Origin: Nitrospirota bacterium
GTDB lineage: Bacteria > Nitrospirota > Thermodesulfovibrionia > Thermodesulfovibrionales > UBA6898
Assembly (NCBI GenBank): GCA_024275975.1
Contig: JAJRYC010000002.1
Location: 1-55,076 of the forward strand
Reading direction: 5' to 3'
Length of the DNA stretch: 55,076 nucleotides
Shown: one piece after another, positions 15,794-25,410 of the stretch
How positions within the stretch are numbered: position 1 is the stretch's first letter
How the letters are laid out: every line of letters begins with the position of its first letter
Position numbers and translations under genes: made by a program
The notes under the pieces: model-generated
The model's input: the letters and a program-made list of their open reading frames with translations, nothing else
Databases searched by the model: none
Told to the model about the DNA's origin: nothing

Positions 15794-17131
15794 CTACAGG
15801 ATATACTTGCTCAAGTCTTCGTCCTTGACGATCTCACTTAATTTATCTTTCACATATGACCTGTCGATCAGGAGTTTTTCGCCCTTCCTTTCGGGCGCCT
15901 CAAAAGATATGTCTTCAAGAATTTTCTCCAGGATGGTATGCAGTCTTCTCGCCCCGATGTTTTCCGCCTTGTCATTTACGATCTCCGCGATCTCCGCGAT
16001 TTCATCTATGGCGTCCTCCGAGAATTTAATCTCAACATCTTCCGTGGCAAGCAGTGCCGTATATTGCTTGGTCAACGCGTTATGCGGCTCTTTAAGTATC
16101 CTGATAAAGTCTTCTTTTCCCAGTGCTTCAAGCTCAACTCTGATAGGGAACCTGCCCTGGAGTTCAGGTATGAGGTCCGAGGGTTTTGCCGTATGAAAAG
16201 CGCCTGATCCTATAAAGAGTATATGTTCTGTTTTAACAGGGCCGTATTTTGTAGTAACAGTCGAACCCTCGACTATCGGCAGAAGGTCCCGCTGCACACC
16301 TTCCCTGGAGACATCGGGGCCATGTCCCGGACCCTTTGCTATCTTGTCGATTTCATCAAGAAACACTATGCCCGTCTGTTCGGCCCTCTCCAGTGCCTCA
16401 AGTGTGATCTTGTCCATGTCAAGCAGTTTATTCGATTCTTCCTGCTCAAGCATTATCAATGCCTCGGGGATATTCACCTTCTTTCTCTTTGCCTTCTCCG
16501 GAAGCAGGTTCCCAAGCATCGATTTCAGATTTATCTCGATCTCTTCAAGCCCCACATTCGAGATTACTCCAAAAGGCATCACCTTTTCTTTTACCTCTCT
16601 GTCGACATACCTTGAATCCAGCTTTCCATTTGTGAGCTGTTCTCTCAGCCTTTCCCTCGTCTCTGTTCTCTTCTCATAATCCTGTTCGTCGGCATCAGGC
16701 TGCTTTAAGGTCCTTGGAGATGGAAGCAGAAGGTCCAGCACCCTCTCTTCAGCAAGATATTTCGCCTTCTCTTTTATCATCTCAAGATGTTCCGCCTTTA
16801 CCATATTCATCGAGATTTCGGTAAGGTCCCTTATCATTGACTCAACGTCACGTCCGACATATCCGACTTCTGTGAATTTTGATGCCTCGACCTTGAAAAA
16901 AGGGGCGCCAGCCAATCTCGAAAGCCTCTTTGATATCTCGGTCTTTCCGACGCCCGTGGGGCCTATCATCAGAATATTTTTCGGCAGCACCTCATCCTTC
17001 AGGTCTGGAGAGAGCTTCTGTCTCCTCCATCTGTTTCTTAATGCAATCGCCACGGCTTTTTTTGCCATGTGCTGCCCGATTATATATTTATCCAGTTCTT
17101 CAACTGTCTTTCGCGGTGTAAGGTTGTCCAT
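15794..17131 (-). CDS. hslU: HslU ATPase subunit of HslUV protease
   Basis: An AAA+ unfoldase of the HslUV (ClpYQ) protease, cytoplasmic. The 445-aa protein has the N-terminal [20 protein letters not shown], Walker [11 protein letters not shown], Walker [11 protein letters not shown] and the I-domain insertion between them (about residues 110-230). The arginine finger and sensor-2 regions ([19 protein letters not shown]) follow. The end [10 protein letters not shown] fits the HslU C-terminal tail that docks in HslV. Its ATG is one base after the hslV stop, so the two are translated together. Confidence 0.97.
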   Translation of the reverse strand: MDNLTPRKTVEELDKYIIGQHMAKKAVAIALRNRWRRQKLSPDLKDEVLPKNILMIGPTGVGKTEISKRLSRLAGAPFFKVEASKFTEVGYVGRDVESMIRDLTEISMNMVKAEHLEMIKEKAKYLAEERVLDLLLPSPRTLKQPDADEQDYEKRTETRERLREQLTNGKLDSRYVDREVKEKVMPFGVISNVGLEEIEINLKSMLGNLLPEKAKRKKVNIPEALIMLEQEESNKLLDMDKITLEALERAEQTGIVFLDEIDKIAKGPGHGPDVSREGVQRDLLPIVEGSTVTTKYGPVKTEHILFIGSGAFHTAKPSDLIPELQGRFPIRVELEALGKEDFIRILKEPHNALTKQYTALLATEDVEIKFSEDAIDEIAEIAEIVNDKAENIGARRLHTILEKILEDISFEAPERKGEKLLIDRSYVKDKLSEIVKDEDLSKYIL

Positions 17132-17132
17132 T

Positions 17133-17663
17133 CTATATCAACTCCTCCAGACTTATATTCGCATTTGTATAGATACATATTTCCGAGGCTATCTTCATCG
17201 CCTTTTCGACTATTTCCCTGGCGCCTGCCTCCGTATTCTCATAGAGCGCCTTGGCCGCGGCCTGGGCAAAAGGACCTCCCGAACCGATCGCGGCAATTCC
17301 TTCACCGGGATCTATCACATCGCCATTGCCTGAAATAATAAACGTATACTCTTTGTCGGCAATCACCAGCAGCGCCTCAAGCCTGCGCATAATCTTGTCC
17401 GTTCTCCAGTCCTTTGCGAGTTCAACAGCCGCTCTTGTAATATTTCCCCTGTATGATTCAAGTTTGCCCTCGAATTTTTCGAATAAAGTAAACGCGTCAG
17501 CGGTAGCTCCGGCACACCCCCCGATTACCCTGCCCCCATACATCGATCTTATCTTTCTCGCATTATGCTTCAGGACGGTATTCCCCATTGTAACCTGACC
17601 ATCACCGCCTATCGCGACTTTTCCATTCCGCCTGACACATAAAATTGTCGTAGCATGAAACAT
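17133..17663 (-). CDS. hslV: HslV peptidase subunit
   Basis: The Ntn-hydrolase (proteasome-beta-like) subunit that forms a double hexameric chamber with HslU. The 176-aa protein starts [10 protein letters not shown], where the threonine after the short propeptide becomes the catalytic nucleophile. It keeps GGDGQVTMG and the [14 protein letters not shown] segment. AAGGAG precedes the ATG. Upstream is a 112-bp gap to xerC containing TATAAT on the minus strand (17720-17725), so a separate promoter is possible. Confidence 0.97.
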   Translation of the reverse strand: MFHATTILCVRRNGKVAIGGDGQVTMGNTVLKHNARKIRSMYGGRVIGGCAGATADAFTLFEKFEGKLESYRGNITRAAVELAKDWRTDKIMRRLEALLVIADKEYTFIISGNGDVIDPGEGIAAIGSGGPFAQAAAKALYENTEAGAREIVEKAMKIASEICIYTNANISLEELI

Positions 17664-17775
17664 ATATTACTCCTTCTGTAATTGGTTATATATATTACAA
17701 AAAAACGGCACACTCTGTCATTATACTAGAAAATATTATAAAGTCGTCCCGGCATTCCCCCGCATCAGCCCGGCC

Positions 17776-18654
17776 TCATTCATCGGATGAAAAAGGATGC
17801 GCCCTGTCGTATACATCCATAAGGTGGGTTATATCAACATGTGTATATTTCTGGGTGGTTGAAAGTGATGAATGGCCAAGAAGCTCCTGGATTACACGCA
17901 GGTCAGCGCCCGATTGCAGCAGATGTGACGCGAAAGTATGTCTTAGTGTATGAGGGCCTATGGGTCCGCTGATCCCGATAAGCTTCGCGTATTTCACCAC
18001 TACCCGCCTTATGCCTCTCTCCGATAATCTCTCTCCTCTACTGTTCAGGAACAACGCTACGCCCTTTTTCCGGAGAAGCAGTTTTTCAACCATATACGTT
18101 TTTATCGCGTCAACAGCCTTTGAGCCGACCGGCAGGATGCGCTCTTTCCGGCCCTTTCCCCTGACAATCGCCAGACCCTCTTTAGTATTTATATCTTCAA
18201 CGTTCATCCCGGCTATTTCACTCACTCTCAAACCGCAGGAATACAACAGTTCAAGCAGGGCCCTGTTCCTGGCCGGGATGATTCCCATGCCCTCGGGTTT
18301 TTCAACAAGCGCAAAGACATCGTCCACTGAAAGGAACCGGGGCAGAAGTTGTGATTTTCTGGGATTTGATACGAGTCTGGCTGGATTGGATTTTATGTGG
18401 CCCTCCCCGAAAAGGTATTTAATAAACGACCGGACGGATGCGAGCCTGCGTCCGGCGGTTGATTTGTCAAGGCCGTTTTTGATCTGCACGGCGACAAAGC
18501 CCCTCACATCAATAAGGTCTATATCCCCGGGTCTCTTACCGCCAATAAAGTTGCTGAAATCATCAAGGTCCTTCCTGTAAGCCCTGAGCGTATGTTTTGA
18601 GGCATTCCTTTCGACATCAAGATACCTCAGGAATTTATCAATATGCCCTTTCAT
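17776..18654 (-). CDS. xerC: Tyrosine recombinase XerC
   Basis: A tyrosine recombinase that resolves chromosome dimers at dif, usually with XerD. The 292-aa protein has an N-terminal SAM-like core-binding domain (FLRYLDVERNASKHTLRAYR). The catalytic domain has the arginine in LLYSCGLRVSEIAGM, the HxxR box HTLRHTFASHLLQSG and LGHSSLSTTQKYTHV with the nucleophilic tyrosine. The order trmFO-xerC-hslV-hslU corresponds to the gid-codV-clpQ-clpY order known from Firmicutes and supports XerC over an integrase. The ATG is 2 bp after the trmFO stop. Confidence 0.93.
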   Translation of the reverse strand: MKGHIDKFLRYLDVERNASKHTLRAYRKDLDDFSNFIGGKRPGDIDLIDVRGFVAVQIKNGLDKSTAGRRLASVRSFIKYLFGEGHIKSNPARLVSNPRKSQLLPRFLSVDDVFALVEKPEGMGIIPARNRALLELLYSCGLRVSEIAGMNVEDINTKEGLAIVRGKGRKERILPVGSKAVDAIKTYMVEKLLLRKKGVALFLNSRGERLSERGIRRVVVKYAKLIGISGPIGPHTLRHTFASHLLQSGADLRVIQELLGHSSLSTTQKYTHVDITHLMDVYDRAHPFSSDE

Positions 18655-18656
18655 GA

Positions 18657-19982
18657 TTAAGCCGTCGGAGCCACCCGCCTTATATAATCACTCCATTCCC
18701 GGACCGCCTTCTCGGCGATAATCTTTCTTTTCAGTATCTTATTCTTCACTTTAGGTGCCGTCTCCGGGACAGGAAACAACCCTAAGTTTATATTGCTCGG
18801 CTGAAAATTCTTGCTTTCCGGTCGTGTAATATGACTTATTAACGCCCCGTGAGCAGTCGTCGGGGGGACTTCGACAGGACTTAAACCTCTTAATCGCAGA
18901 GCCGCGTTTATCCCCGCAATCAAGCCCATCGCAGTTGACTCGATATAACCTTCAACCCCTGATATCTGGCCCGCGATAAAGATAATGTCCTTCTTTTTTA
19001 AAGTTAAATCACTGTTAAGAAAAACAGGTGAATTTATGAACGTATTTCGGTGAATGCTGCCGAGTCTCAGAAACTCCGCGTTTTCAAGGCCGTTAATCAT
19101 CCTGAAAACCCTTTTCTGTTCCGGCCATCTCAGTCTTGTCTGGAATCCGACCATATTGTAGGCTGTAAGCTCCCTGTTTTCAGCCCTGAGCTGAACAACA
19201 GCAAACGGGTCCCTGCTGGTCACGGGCTCGGGCAGACCGACGGGTTTCATCGGACCGAACCTCAGTGTATGCATGCCTCTCTCGGCCATAATTTCAATTG
19301 GCAGGCAGCCCTCGAATATCCTCTCTTCTTCAAACCCCCTCGGGGTTATTTTATCGGCCTCCACAAGGTTTCTGTAAAAATCCTCGTATTCATCCCTGGT
19401 CATCGGGCAATTGAGGTAGTCAGCTCCTCCTCCCTTTCCATACCTTGAGGCCCTGTAGACCTTTCCATAATCAATGGATTCAGCGTCGATTATCGGCGCT
19501 ATGGCATCGTAGAAAAAGAGATGGTCCTCTCCGATAAGTTCCGATAATTTTTTTGTCATCGGCCCGGACGTGAGTGGACCAGTGGCGATTATCGCCATGG
19601 CATCCGGCAATTCAGTAATCTCTTTTCTGATTATTTCTATGTTCTCATTGCCGGAAAGTCTGCTGGTGATAAAATCCGCAAAAAGATTCCTGTCTACAGC
19701 TAAAGCCGAGCCAGCCGGAACCGAGCAGGCATCAGCGGCCTCCATAATAAGAGAACCGGCCAAAGACAGCTCTTTTTTTAAAAGGCCGGGCGCGGTGTAT
19801 GGATCATTTGACCTGAGAGAGTTTGAACAGACCAGTTCTCCAAGCATCCCGGTCTTATGGGCCTCTGTGGGTTTATCGGGCCTCATTTCGAACAACAACA
19901 CCCTTATGCCCCGCCTTGCCGCCTGCCAGGCGGCCTCGGAGCCGGCAAGGCCTCCTCCAATGATTATCAGTTCTTCTTTCAT
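18657..19982 (-). CDS. trmFO: tRNA (uracil-54) methyltransferase, folate/FAD-dependent
   Basis: TrmFO (formerly Gid) makes ribothymidine at position 54 of tRNA using methylene-tetrahydrofolate and FADH2. The 441-aa protein has the FAD-binding GGGLAGSEAAWQAARRG, EMRPDKPTEAHKTGMLGELV with the conserved cysteine following, PVGLPEPVTSRDPFAVVQLR and GFQTRLRWPEQKRVFRMI. The length is normal. It leads the minus-strand group xerC-hslV-hslU-rlpA. Bacteria that use TrmFO generally lack the SAM-dependent TrmA. Confidence 0.96.
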   Translation of the reverse strand: MKEELIIIGGGLAGSEAAWQAARRGIRVLLFEMRPDKPTEAHKTGMLGELVCSNSLRSNDPYTAPGLLKKELSLAGSLIMEAADACSVPAGSALAVDRNLFADFITSRLSGNENIEIIRKEITELPDAMAIIATGPLTSGPMTKKLSELIGEDHLFFYDAIAPIIDAESIDYGKVYRASRYGKGGGADYLNCPMTRDEYEDFYRNLVEADKITPRGFEEERIFEGCLPIEIMAERGMHTLRFGPMKPVGLPEPVTSRDPFAVVQLRAENRELTAYNMVGFQTRLRWPEQKRVFRMINGLENAEFLRLGSIHRNTFINSPVFLNSDLTLKKKDIIFIAGQISGVEGYIESTAMGLIAGINAALRLRGLSPVEVPPTTAHGALISHITRPESKNFQPSNINLGLFPVPETAPKVKNKILKRKIIAEKAVREWSDYIRRVAPTA

Positions 19983-20111
19983 AATTAATTCTAACTTAAA
20001 CTCACTAAATTACCAATAGAGAATGTATATCATTAAAATATCCGCATGGATACCACATACTGGTTTTGGTCGAACACGGCGTTTCCGCCTGCCCTTATAC
20101 ACAGACACTAA

Positions 20112-21986
20112 TTAATCTCCGTTCGACCCAGGGCTTAAATTATCAAGCCTTTCCTTAAACCGCCTGGATTCAATGTCATGCTCGCCGGACAGCTTCGCCA
20201 GTTCCCCGAAATGTGTTTCGATCTTCAGATTTGCGTTATGGACAGCTTTCGACAGTCTCCGGATGGATTCTCCGTCACCGGTTGTGGAAGCAATCAGAAG
20301 GGCCTGAGTATCCCTCTCAACCTCTTTTTCCAGGTTCATTATCGTGGCTTCAAGCCCGGTGATGCTTTTTTGGAGCGCTCCCAGAATCATTGATTTCTCC
20401 CTGATTATCCCGGCGCGCACGCGCCTCATCTCTTTTTTGTTTATCTTGTTATTCCGTCCGGTATCACCATTGCCGGAGGTTTTTTCGGAGACTTCATCTT
20501 TCCACCCGACCCGCGCCAGGAATTCCCGATACGTCCCCTCAAATACAGTTACCTCACCACCATCAAAGACTATAAGCCTTGTGGCGACGGCGTCAAGAAT
20601 CATTTCATTATGTGTCACGATTATCACAGCGCCTTTAAATTCGTTCAGGGCATCAACCATCGACTCGATCGACGTCATGTCAAGATGATTGGTCGGCTCG
20701 TCGAGCAGAAGCAGGTTGGCCGGACTCACAAGCATTTTTCCGAGCAGAACACGACTCTTTTCTCCGCCCGAGAGGACCCGCACCTTCTTGAGCGCGTTGT
20801 CACCCCCGAACATCATGGCCCCGCATATCTTCCGGGCGGCGCCCCGGTTCCTATCGGGATGTGAGTCCATTATCTCTTTTTCGACCGTATGTTCAGGATT
20901 AAGACGCTCTATATTGGTCTGTCCAAAAAAGGCCTGCATCAGATTCGGATGACGCTTGATCGCGCCTTTCACCTGCTGCAACTCACCCGAGAAGAGACTT
21001 AAAAGGGTGGTCTTCCCCTTGCCGTTTTTTCCTATAACGGCGATCCTGTCTTTTTTCCCCACCGATATACTCAATCCGTCAATTAAGGGCGGTTGTTCAG
21101 GTTCAAACGAGAAGGTTATGTCTTCTGCCTCAATCGGCCTCTTCCCGGTGAACGGAGCGGACCTGAAGCTAAAATCGAGTGATTTCAGATCAGCCAATTT
21201 ATTGAGATTTTCCATCTTCTCCAATGCCTTTACCCTCGACTGCACCGCCTTGGCCTTGGTAGCCTGGGCCCTGAACCGGTTTATGAACTTCTCTGTGTCT
21301 TTGCGTTTCTTCTGATCGTTTACCCGTGTTTTTTCATGGACTTCCTCTTCCTGTGCTATCTGCCCGTACAGTTTTCCGGTAGGGCCTTCAATTTTCCAGA
21401 GCCTTGACCGGTGTATAGCCATGGTATGGGTAGTCACACTGTCCATAAAGTTCCGGTCATGGGTGATTATGATCATTTCATCCTTCCATCCGCGCAGAAA
21501 TTGTATCAGCCAGCGGATTGAAACAATATCGAGGTAATTTGTGGGTTCGTCAAGTAGAAGCAGGTTCGGCATGGATATCAGCAGTTTCGCCAGGTGCAGT
21601 CTGACCTGATACCCGCCTGAAATTTCCGAAGGCCTGCGATTAAAATCATCAGATAGAAAACCAAGGCCGAGCAGCACGGTCTCAGCCCTGTAGGTTTCGT
21701 CCCGTCCATCCTCCGTGGCGCCAAGTCCCAGACATGCTTCTTCCAGTACGGTCTTGCTGGCAAGTCGAATCTGCTGGGAAAGATGGCCGATAGAATAGTC
21801 TTTCGGAATACTTATAACCCCTGAATCGGGTGGTTCTTCCCTCAGCAATATCCTGAACAGGGTGGTCTTGCCATGCCCGTTTCTTCCGACCAGTCCCAGG
21901 CGTTCCCCTGGATTCAGGGTAAAACCTATATCATCAAAAATCAACTGCTGTCCATACGCCTTTACTAAATTGCTGACCTTAATCAT
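20112..21986 (-). CDS. ABC-F family ATPase (Uup/YheS-like)
   Basis: A cytoplasmic ABC-F protein of 624 aa with two ATP-binding cassettes and no membrane part. Cassette 1 has GRNGHGKTTL, signature SGGYQVRLHLAKLL and LLLDEPTNYLDI. A basic linker follows at about 215-270 (the P-site tRNA interaction motif region in characterised members). Cassette 2 has GKNGKGKTTL, LSGGEKSRVLLGK and LLLDEPTNHLDM. The last 110 residues are a charged coiled coil, as in Uup-type C-terminal domains. Family members act on the ribosome or in translation stress and some give antibiotic resistance, but which role applies here cannot be told. It lies 8 bp downstream of the helicase gene. Confidence 0.92.
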   Translation of the reverse strand: MIKVSNLVKAYGQQLIFDDIGFTLNPGERLGLVGRNGHGKTTLFRILLREEPPDSGVISIPKDYSIGHLSQQIRLASKTVLEEACLGLGATEDGRDETYRAETVLLGLGFLSDDFNRRPSEISGGYQVRLHLAKLLISMPNLLLLDEPTNYLDIVSIRWLIQFLRGWKDEMIIITHDRNFMDSVTTHTMAIHRSRLWKIEGPTGKLYGQIAQEEEVHEKTRVNDQKKRKDTEKFINRFRAQATKAKAVQSRVKALEKMENLNKLADLKSLDFSFRSAPFTGKRPIEAEDITFSFEPEQPPLIDGLSISVGKKDRIAVIGKNGKGKTTLLSLFSGELQQVKGAIKRHPNLMQAFFGQTNIERLNPEHTVEKEIMDSHPDRNRGAARKICGAMMFGGDNALKKVRVLSGGEKSRVLLGKMLVSPANLLLLDEPTNHLDMTSIESMVDALNEFKGAVIIVTHNEMILDAVATRLIVFDGGEVTVFEGTYREFLARVGWKDEVSEKTSGNGDTGRNNKINKKEMRRVRAGIIREKSMILGALQKSITGLEATIMNLEKEVERDTQALLIASTTGDGESIRRLSKAVHNANLKIETHFGELAKLSGEHDIESRRFKERLDNLSPGSNGD

Positions 21987-21994
21987 TTCTCTGT

Positions 21995-24022
21995 TCAGTC
22001 TCCAAGCATCGTCTTTATATTTGCAAAAAATTCTTTCGCTTCCTTTTCTTCCTGCTCCGGGTCGCTCTCTTCATATCTGTCAAGCCTCTTTATGACTCCA
22101 TCAGGAATCTCCTCAAGAAACCTCGACGGCGCTACGGGCGCGTCCTTCCCGTACTTTATCCTGTGGTCGGCGTAAGTTATGTATAACTCCCTCATCGCCC
22201 TGGTTATTCCGACATAAAAAAGCCTTCTTTCCTCTTCAGCGGTCCCGTCGTCATGAATGGATTTTTTATGCGGCAGTATATCCTCCTCCACACCGACAAT
22301 AAAGACCACGGGGAATTCAAGCCCCTTCGACGAATGAAAGGATATGAGCGTGACCCCTCTGCCGCCCTTTTCCTCTTTGTCTTTTATCATGTCGATTAAG
22401 GCCAGTGTCTCAAGAAATCCCTGGAGTGAAGGAGCTTCCGCATCTTTCTCATAATGGGCGATGGACCCGATAAAGCCTTCCAGGTTTTCCATCTTCCTTA
22501 AGGCCGCCTCGGGCGTCTTATATAGCTCATAAATAAAATCCCTGTAATTTATCTCTTCCATGAGAGATCTCAGGACATCGGCCATTTCACCGCTTTTCTT
22601 AAACATTTCTCTGTACCGCCCGATCAAACCGGCGAATCCGGTCGCCCCTTCCGAGGCATTTCCACCGAGGCCAGGGACTTCACCCGCCCTGCCGAATGCG
22701 TCAAGGAGTGTTATAGAAGCATCCCGAGCAAAGACTGAAAGCTTACCTATAGCAGACGGTCCCAGCCCTCTTCTGGGCGTATTGGCCGCTCTCAACAGGC
22801 TCAGGTCGTCACTATGATTGGCGATAATCTTAAGATAAGCGGCGATATCCTTGATCTCTTTACGTTCGAAATAACTGGTTCCGCCCACAACCGAATAGGG
22901 TATTCTGAGTCTCCTGAGAGCCTCTTCAAACGGCCTTGAGAAGATATTCGCCCTGTAGATAACAGCGAAGTCTTCATAGGGGCACTTTCTTTTGTATTGT
23001 ATCATCGAGATCCTGTCAGCGACCCAGCCAGCTTCGTCATCCCCGTCAACCGCCTTCAGAACATTCACCATTGGGCCCTCGCCCCTGTCGGTCCAGAGGG
23101 ATTTCACCATGCGGTTCTTATTGTTCTCTATGACTCCGTTTGCGGCCGTCAATATGTTGCCATATGACCGGTAGTTCTGCTCCAGCCTGACAACCAGTGT
23201 CCCTGGGAAATCCTTTTCGAAGTCGAGGATGTTTCCCGGATCAGCCCCTCTCCAGCCATATATGGACTGATCGTCGTCTCCAACCACACACAGGTTCTTT
23301 CTCACACCGGTCAGCAGCTTTACAAGATCATACTGAACACGGTTCGTGTCCTGGTATTCGTCGACCATTATATATCTGAACCTGTCCATATATTTTTCAC
23401 GCACCTCGTGATACTCCCTGAAAAGCTTTACAGTCATAAGAAGTAGGTCATCAAAATCCAGTGCGTTAAGGGTCTTTAAGGCTTCGTGATACTTGGGGTA
23501 AAGGACTTCGGAGACCTCCTTAATGTCACCGGAATCCGGCAATCCCTTTTCCGTCGAAGGCCTGGTATTGTTTTTGGACCTGCTTATCCTGTCCAGAATG
23601 GACTCGACCTTGAAACTCCTGTCATGAAATTTAATATCGGTCAATATGTTTCGCAGAACAGATAACTGTTCGGACGTATCATAGATAGTAAAGTCTTTTC
23701 GATACCCCAGATGTTCTATTTCCTGTCTCAGGATACTCAGGCACAACGAATGAAACGTCGAGATTACCGGGCCCTTGACCCGCTTTCCGTTCAACATGGA
23801 GCGCACTCTTTCACGCATCTCCCTGGCGGCCTTGTTGGTAAATGTTACTGCCAGCACAGCTCCCGGCGGAACCCCTTTATGCAGGAGATACGCGCCTCTT
23901 GTGGTTATGACACGGGTCTTTCCCGATCCGGCGCCCGCAAGCACCAAAAGCGGACCATCCGTCTGCATTACCGCCTCCTGCTGTCTCGGGTTAAGGCGGT
24001 CAATTACTTCATTAATATCCAT
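21995..24022 (-). CDS. UvrD/PcrA-type DNA helicase
   Basis: An SF1A 3'-5' DNA helicase, 675 aa, slightly shorter than UvrD (about 720). Motifs in order: Q motif LNPRQQEAVMQTDG, Walker A GAGSGKTRV, DEYQDTN, GDDDQSIYGWRGAD, QNYRS, SFHSSKGLEFPVVFIVG and YVGITRAM. The acidic tail after residue 640 is short. Roles in repair and replication-fork clearing are known for the family. PcrA, UvrD and Rep cannot be separated by eye, so no symbol is given. Confidence 0.94.
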   Translation of the reverse strand: MDINEVIDRLNPRQQEAVMQTDGPLLVLAGAGSGKTRVITTRGAYLLHKGVPPGAVLAVTFTNKAAREMRERVRSMLNGKRVKGPVISTFHSLCLSILRQEIEHLGYRKDFTIYDTSEQLSVLRNILTDIKFHDRSFKVESILDRISRSKNNTRPSTEKGLPDSGDIKEVSEVLYPKYHEALKTLNALDFDDLLLMTVKLFREYHEVREKYMDRFRYIMVDEYQDTNRVQYDLVKLLTGVRKNLCVVGDDDQSIYGWRGADPGNILDFEKDFPGTLVVRLEQNYRSYGNILTAANGVIENNKNRMVKSLWTDRGEGPMVNVLKAVDGDDEAGWVADRISMIQYKRKCPYEDFAVIYRANIFSRPFEEALRRLRIPYSVVGGTSYFERKEIKDIAAYLKIIANHSDDLSLLRAANTPRRGLGPSAIGKLSVFARDASITLLDAFGRAGEVPGLGGNASEGATGFAGLIGRYREMFKKSGEMADVLRSLMEEINYRDFIYELYKTPEAALRKMENLEGFIGSIAHYEKDAEAPSLQGFLETLALIDMIKDKEEKGGRGVTLISFHSSKGLEFPVVFIVGVEEDILPHKKSIHDDGTAEEERRLFYVGITRAMRELYITYADHRIKYGKDAPVAPSRFLEEIPDGVIKRLDRYEESDPEQEEKEAKEFFANIKTMLGD

Positions 24023-24465
24023 ATAAAAATCCCTTTATGACACTCCGGGCGATAACAAAAAATAACGCGTTTATCATATCCGGAGGGTTATTTCCGATAC
24101 CTATTTGATTAAGGCGGATATTTATAACAGCCCTGTGTAAACCTTGGCGTTGCGTACAAATACATTAAATAGCAGCGGGCAGGAGCGATGAAAAATGCCT
24201 TGTCTGCGACACCTTAACGACCTCCGGCGCGGCCAGCCAGCCTTTTTGTGAATTCCGGATTAAGTTATGCCTGCATTTATGTGAATCATACTTAAATCCT
24301 GTCGTCATTACAAGGCTTTTTCAGCGCTTTTGACTGCTGCTTATACGGGCAATCTTTGAATTATGACCCTGTGTATATAACATTATTAAGAGGAACAATG
24401 CAATTAACCCCGAAAATATATCGGTATAGCTGCCGGTTATTATTTAAAATACTGAATTCAGAACG
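24023..24465. other. Spacer without recognisable features
   Basis: 443 bp between the helicase start and the fxsA stop, both on the minus strand. I read both strands and found no gene, tRNA, riboswitch or strong hairpin. The helicase promoter presumably lies near 24023-24130, but no convincing hexamers stand out. Confidence 0.5.
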
Positions 24466-24846
24466 TTACCGGATATGCATTGATGATATGCGGCCCTCCA
24501 TGTACCGCCTGACAATCCGCTTGATAAATCCCCTTGATGCGGGGAAAACCATAAGAAAGCCCATAACGTCTGTAAAAAAACCGGGCGTCAGGAGAAGCAC
24601 TCCCGCGACTAGAATCATCACGCCGTCAATCAACTCTTCGGCCGGGAATATGCCGTCCATTAAATTCTTCTGAATACGGTATAGAACACTCAGGCCCTCC
24701 AGCCTGACCATATAAGCGCCTATTACAGCCGTCAGAATGACTATCATTACAGTATTTAGTGTGCCGATGATGGATCCCACCTTAATCAACAGGGCAAGCT
24801 CAATCACGGGAACAACCGCGAATATCAGAAATAATTTCAAAAACAT
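24466..24846 (-). CDS. fxsA: FxsA family membrane protein
   Basis: A 126-aa inner-membrane protein with three hydrophobic segments: FLKLFLIFAVVPVIELALLI, an IGTLNTVMIVILTAVIGAYM region, and a third around GVMILVAGVLLLTPGFFTDV. The signature LTPGFFTDVMGFLM is diagnostic of FxsA (suppressor of F exclusion of phage T7). The cytoplasmic tail is short and basic. The biochemical role is unknown. It is divergent from rpsU. Confidence 0.9.
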   Translation of the reverse strand: MFLKLFLIFAVVPVIELALLIKVGSIIGTLNTVMIVILTAVIGAYMVRLEGLSVLYRIQKNLMDGIFPAEELIDGVMILVAGVLLLTPGFFTDVMGFLMVFPASRGFIKRIVRRYMEGRISSMHIR

Positions 24847-24969
24847 TATGGTTTATTATAGCCGATCACATAACTAAATGCTCAGACCTTTCCCCCTTTT
24901 AACGCGGCTTGCCCCCGGCTCCGGAATGGTCATTAAACATATACTTTTCGGAGACATAAACTTTTAATG

Positions 24970-24998
24970 TTTACAATTAATCAATCTTATACTATAAT
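24970..24998 (+). promoter_or_regulatory. Sigma-70 promoter of rpsU
   Basis: TTTACA at 24970-24975, a 17-bp spacer, and a perfect TATAAT at 24993-24998. It lies 79 bp before the rpsU start, with a terminator-like hairpin in between. Confidence 0.75.
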
Positions 24999-25013
24999 AC
25001 ACCGATATTAAAT

Positions 25014-25055
25014 TGAGGAAACCTCAGAGACCCGGACAAACTCTCTGTTTTTTTT
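25014..25055 (+). terminator. Leader attenuator upstream of rpsU
   Basis: Within the rpsU leader, CAGAGA (25025-25030) pairs with TCTCTG (25042-25047) and is followed at once by eight T residues, like an intrinsic terminator. A second hairpin TGAGG-AAA-CCTCA (25014-25026) overlaps the left arm by two bases, so the two cannot form fully together, as in attenuators. The Shine-Dalgarno sequence AAAGGAG lies just downstream at 25064-25070. Confidence 0.5.
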
Positions 25056-25076
25056 CTGTTCAGAAAGGAGAAAGAT

Positions 25077-25271
25077 ATTACAAACATTAAAGTCCATGAA
25101 AATGATATCGAAAAAGCGCTTAAATCTCTAAAACGCGTCTTACAGAAAGAAGGTCTGTTCAAAGAGATCAAACAGAGAAGCTTTTACGAAAAACCTTCCG
25201 TAAAAGAGAAGCGCAAACAACGGGAAGCAAAGAAAAAACGGATGAAGGCCATGAAGTTCAGCCGGCATTAA
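25077..25271 (+). CDS. rpsU: 30S ribosomal protein S21, apparent ATT start
   Basis: A short gene for S21, a basic protein of the small-subunit platform near the 16S anti-Shine-Dalgarno tail. The 64-residue reading begins xTNIKVHENDIEKALKSLKR and continues through VLQKEGLFKEIKQRSFYEKP to a lysine-rich tail ending KFSRH. This matches S21, including the conserved KR...R..YEKPS..KR pattern. No ATG, GTG or TTG precedes the conserved part in this frame. The only codon correctly spaced (6 bases) from the strong AAAGGAG is ATT at 25077-25079. ATT starts are otherwise well known from infC. It stands alone on the plus strand with its own promoter and attenuator. Confidence 0.85.
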   Translation: MTNIKVHENDIEKALKSLKRVLQKEGLFKEIKQRSFYEKPSVKEKRKQREAKKKRMKAMKFSRH

Positions 25272-25301
25272 AGTCGGTGTTGCTTAAAATCCATTAATAT
25301 G

Positions 25302-25335
25302 CGCAGGCAGGCCTGGGCAAAAGGCCTTGCCTGCG
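25302..25335. repeat. Strong hairpin between rpsU and histidine kinase gene
   Basis: CGCAGGCAGGCC (25302-25313) and GGCCTTGCCTGCG (25323-25335) pair with one bulged base. It lies 30 bp after rpsU and 75 bp beyond the stop of the convergent histidine kinase gene, so it probably ends both transcripts, although neither side has a T-run. Confidence 0.6.
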
Positions 25336-25410
25336 GTGCTCTGCTGGTTCCGGCTTATTGCAGCTGTATCGTTTCGTCTGTATACAGGATATACACGGGA
25401 TATGCGGACC

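Noticed and set aside
24023-24465. A tRNA or small RNA in the spacer upstream of the helicase gene
   Set aside because: No cloverleaf, no strong hairpin with a T-run and no good promoter pair were found.
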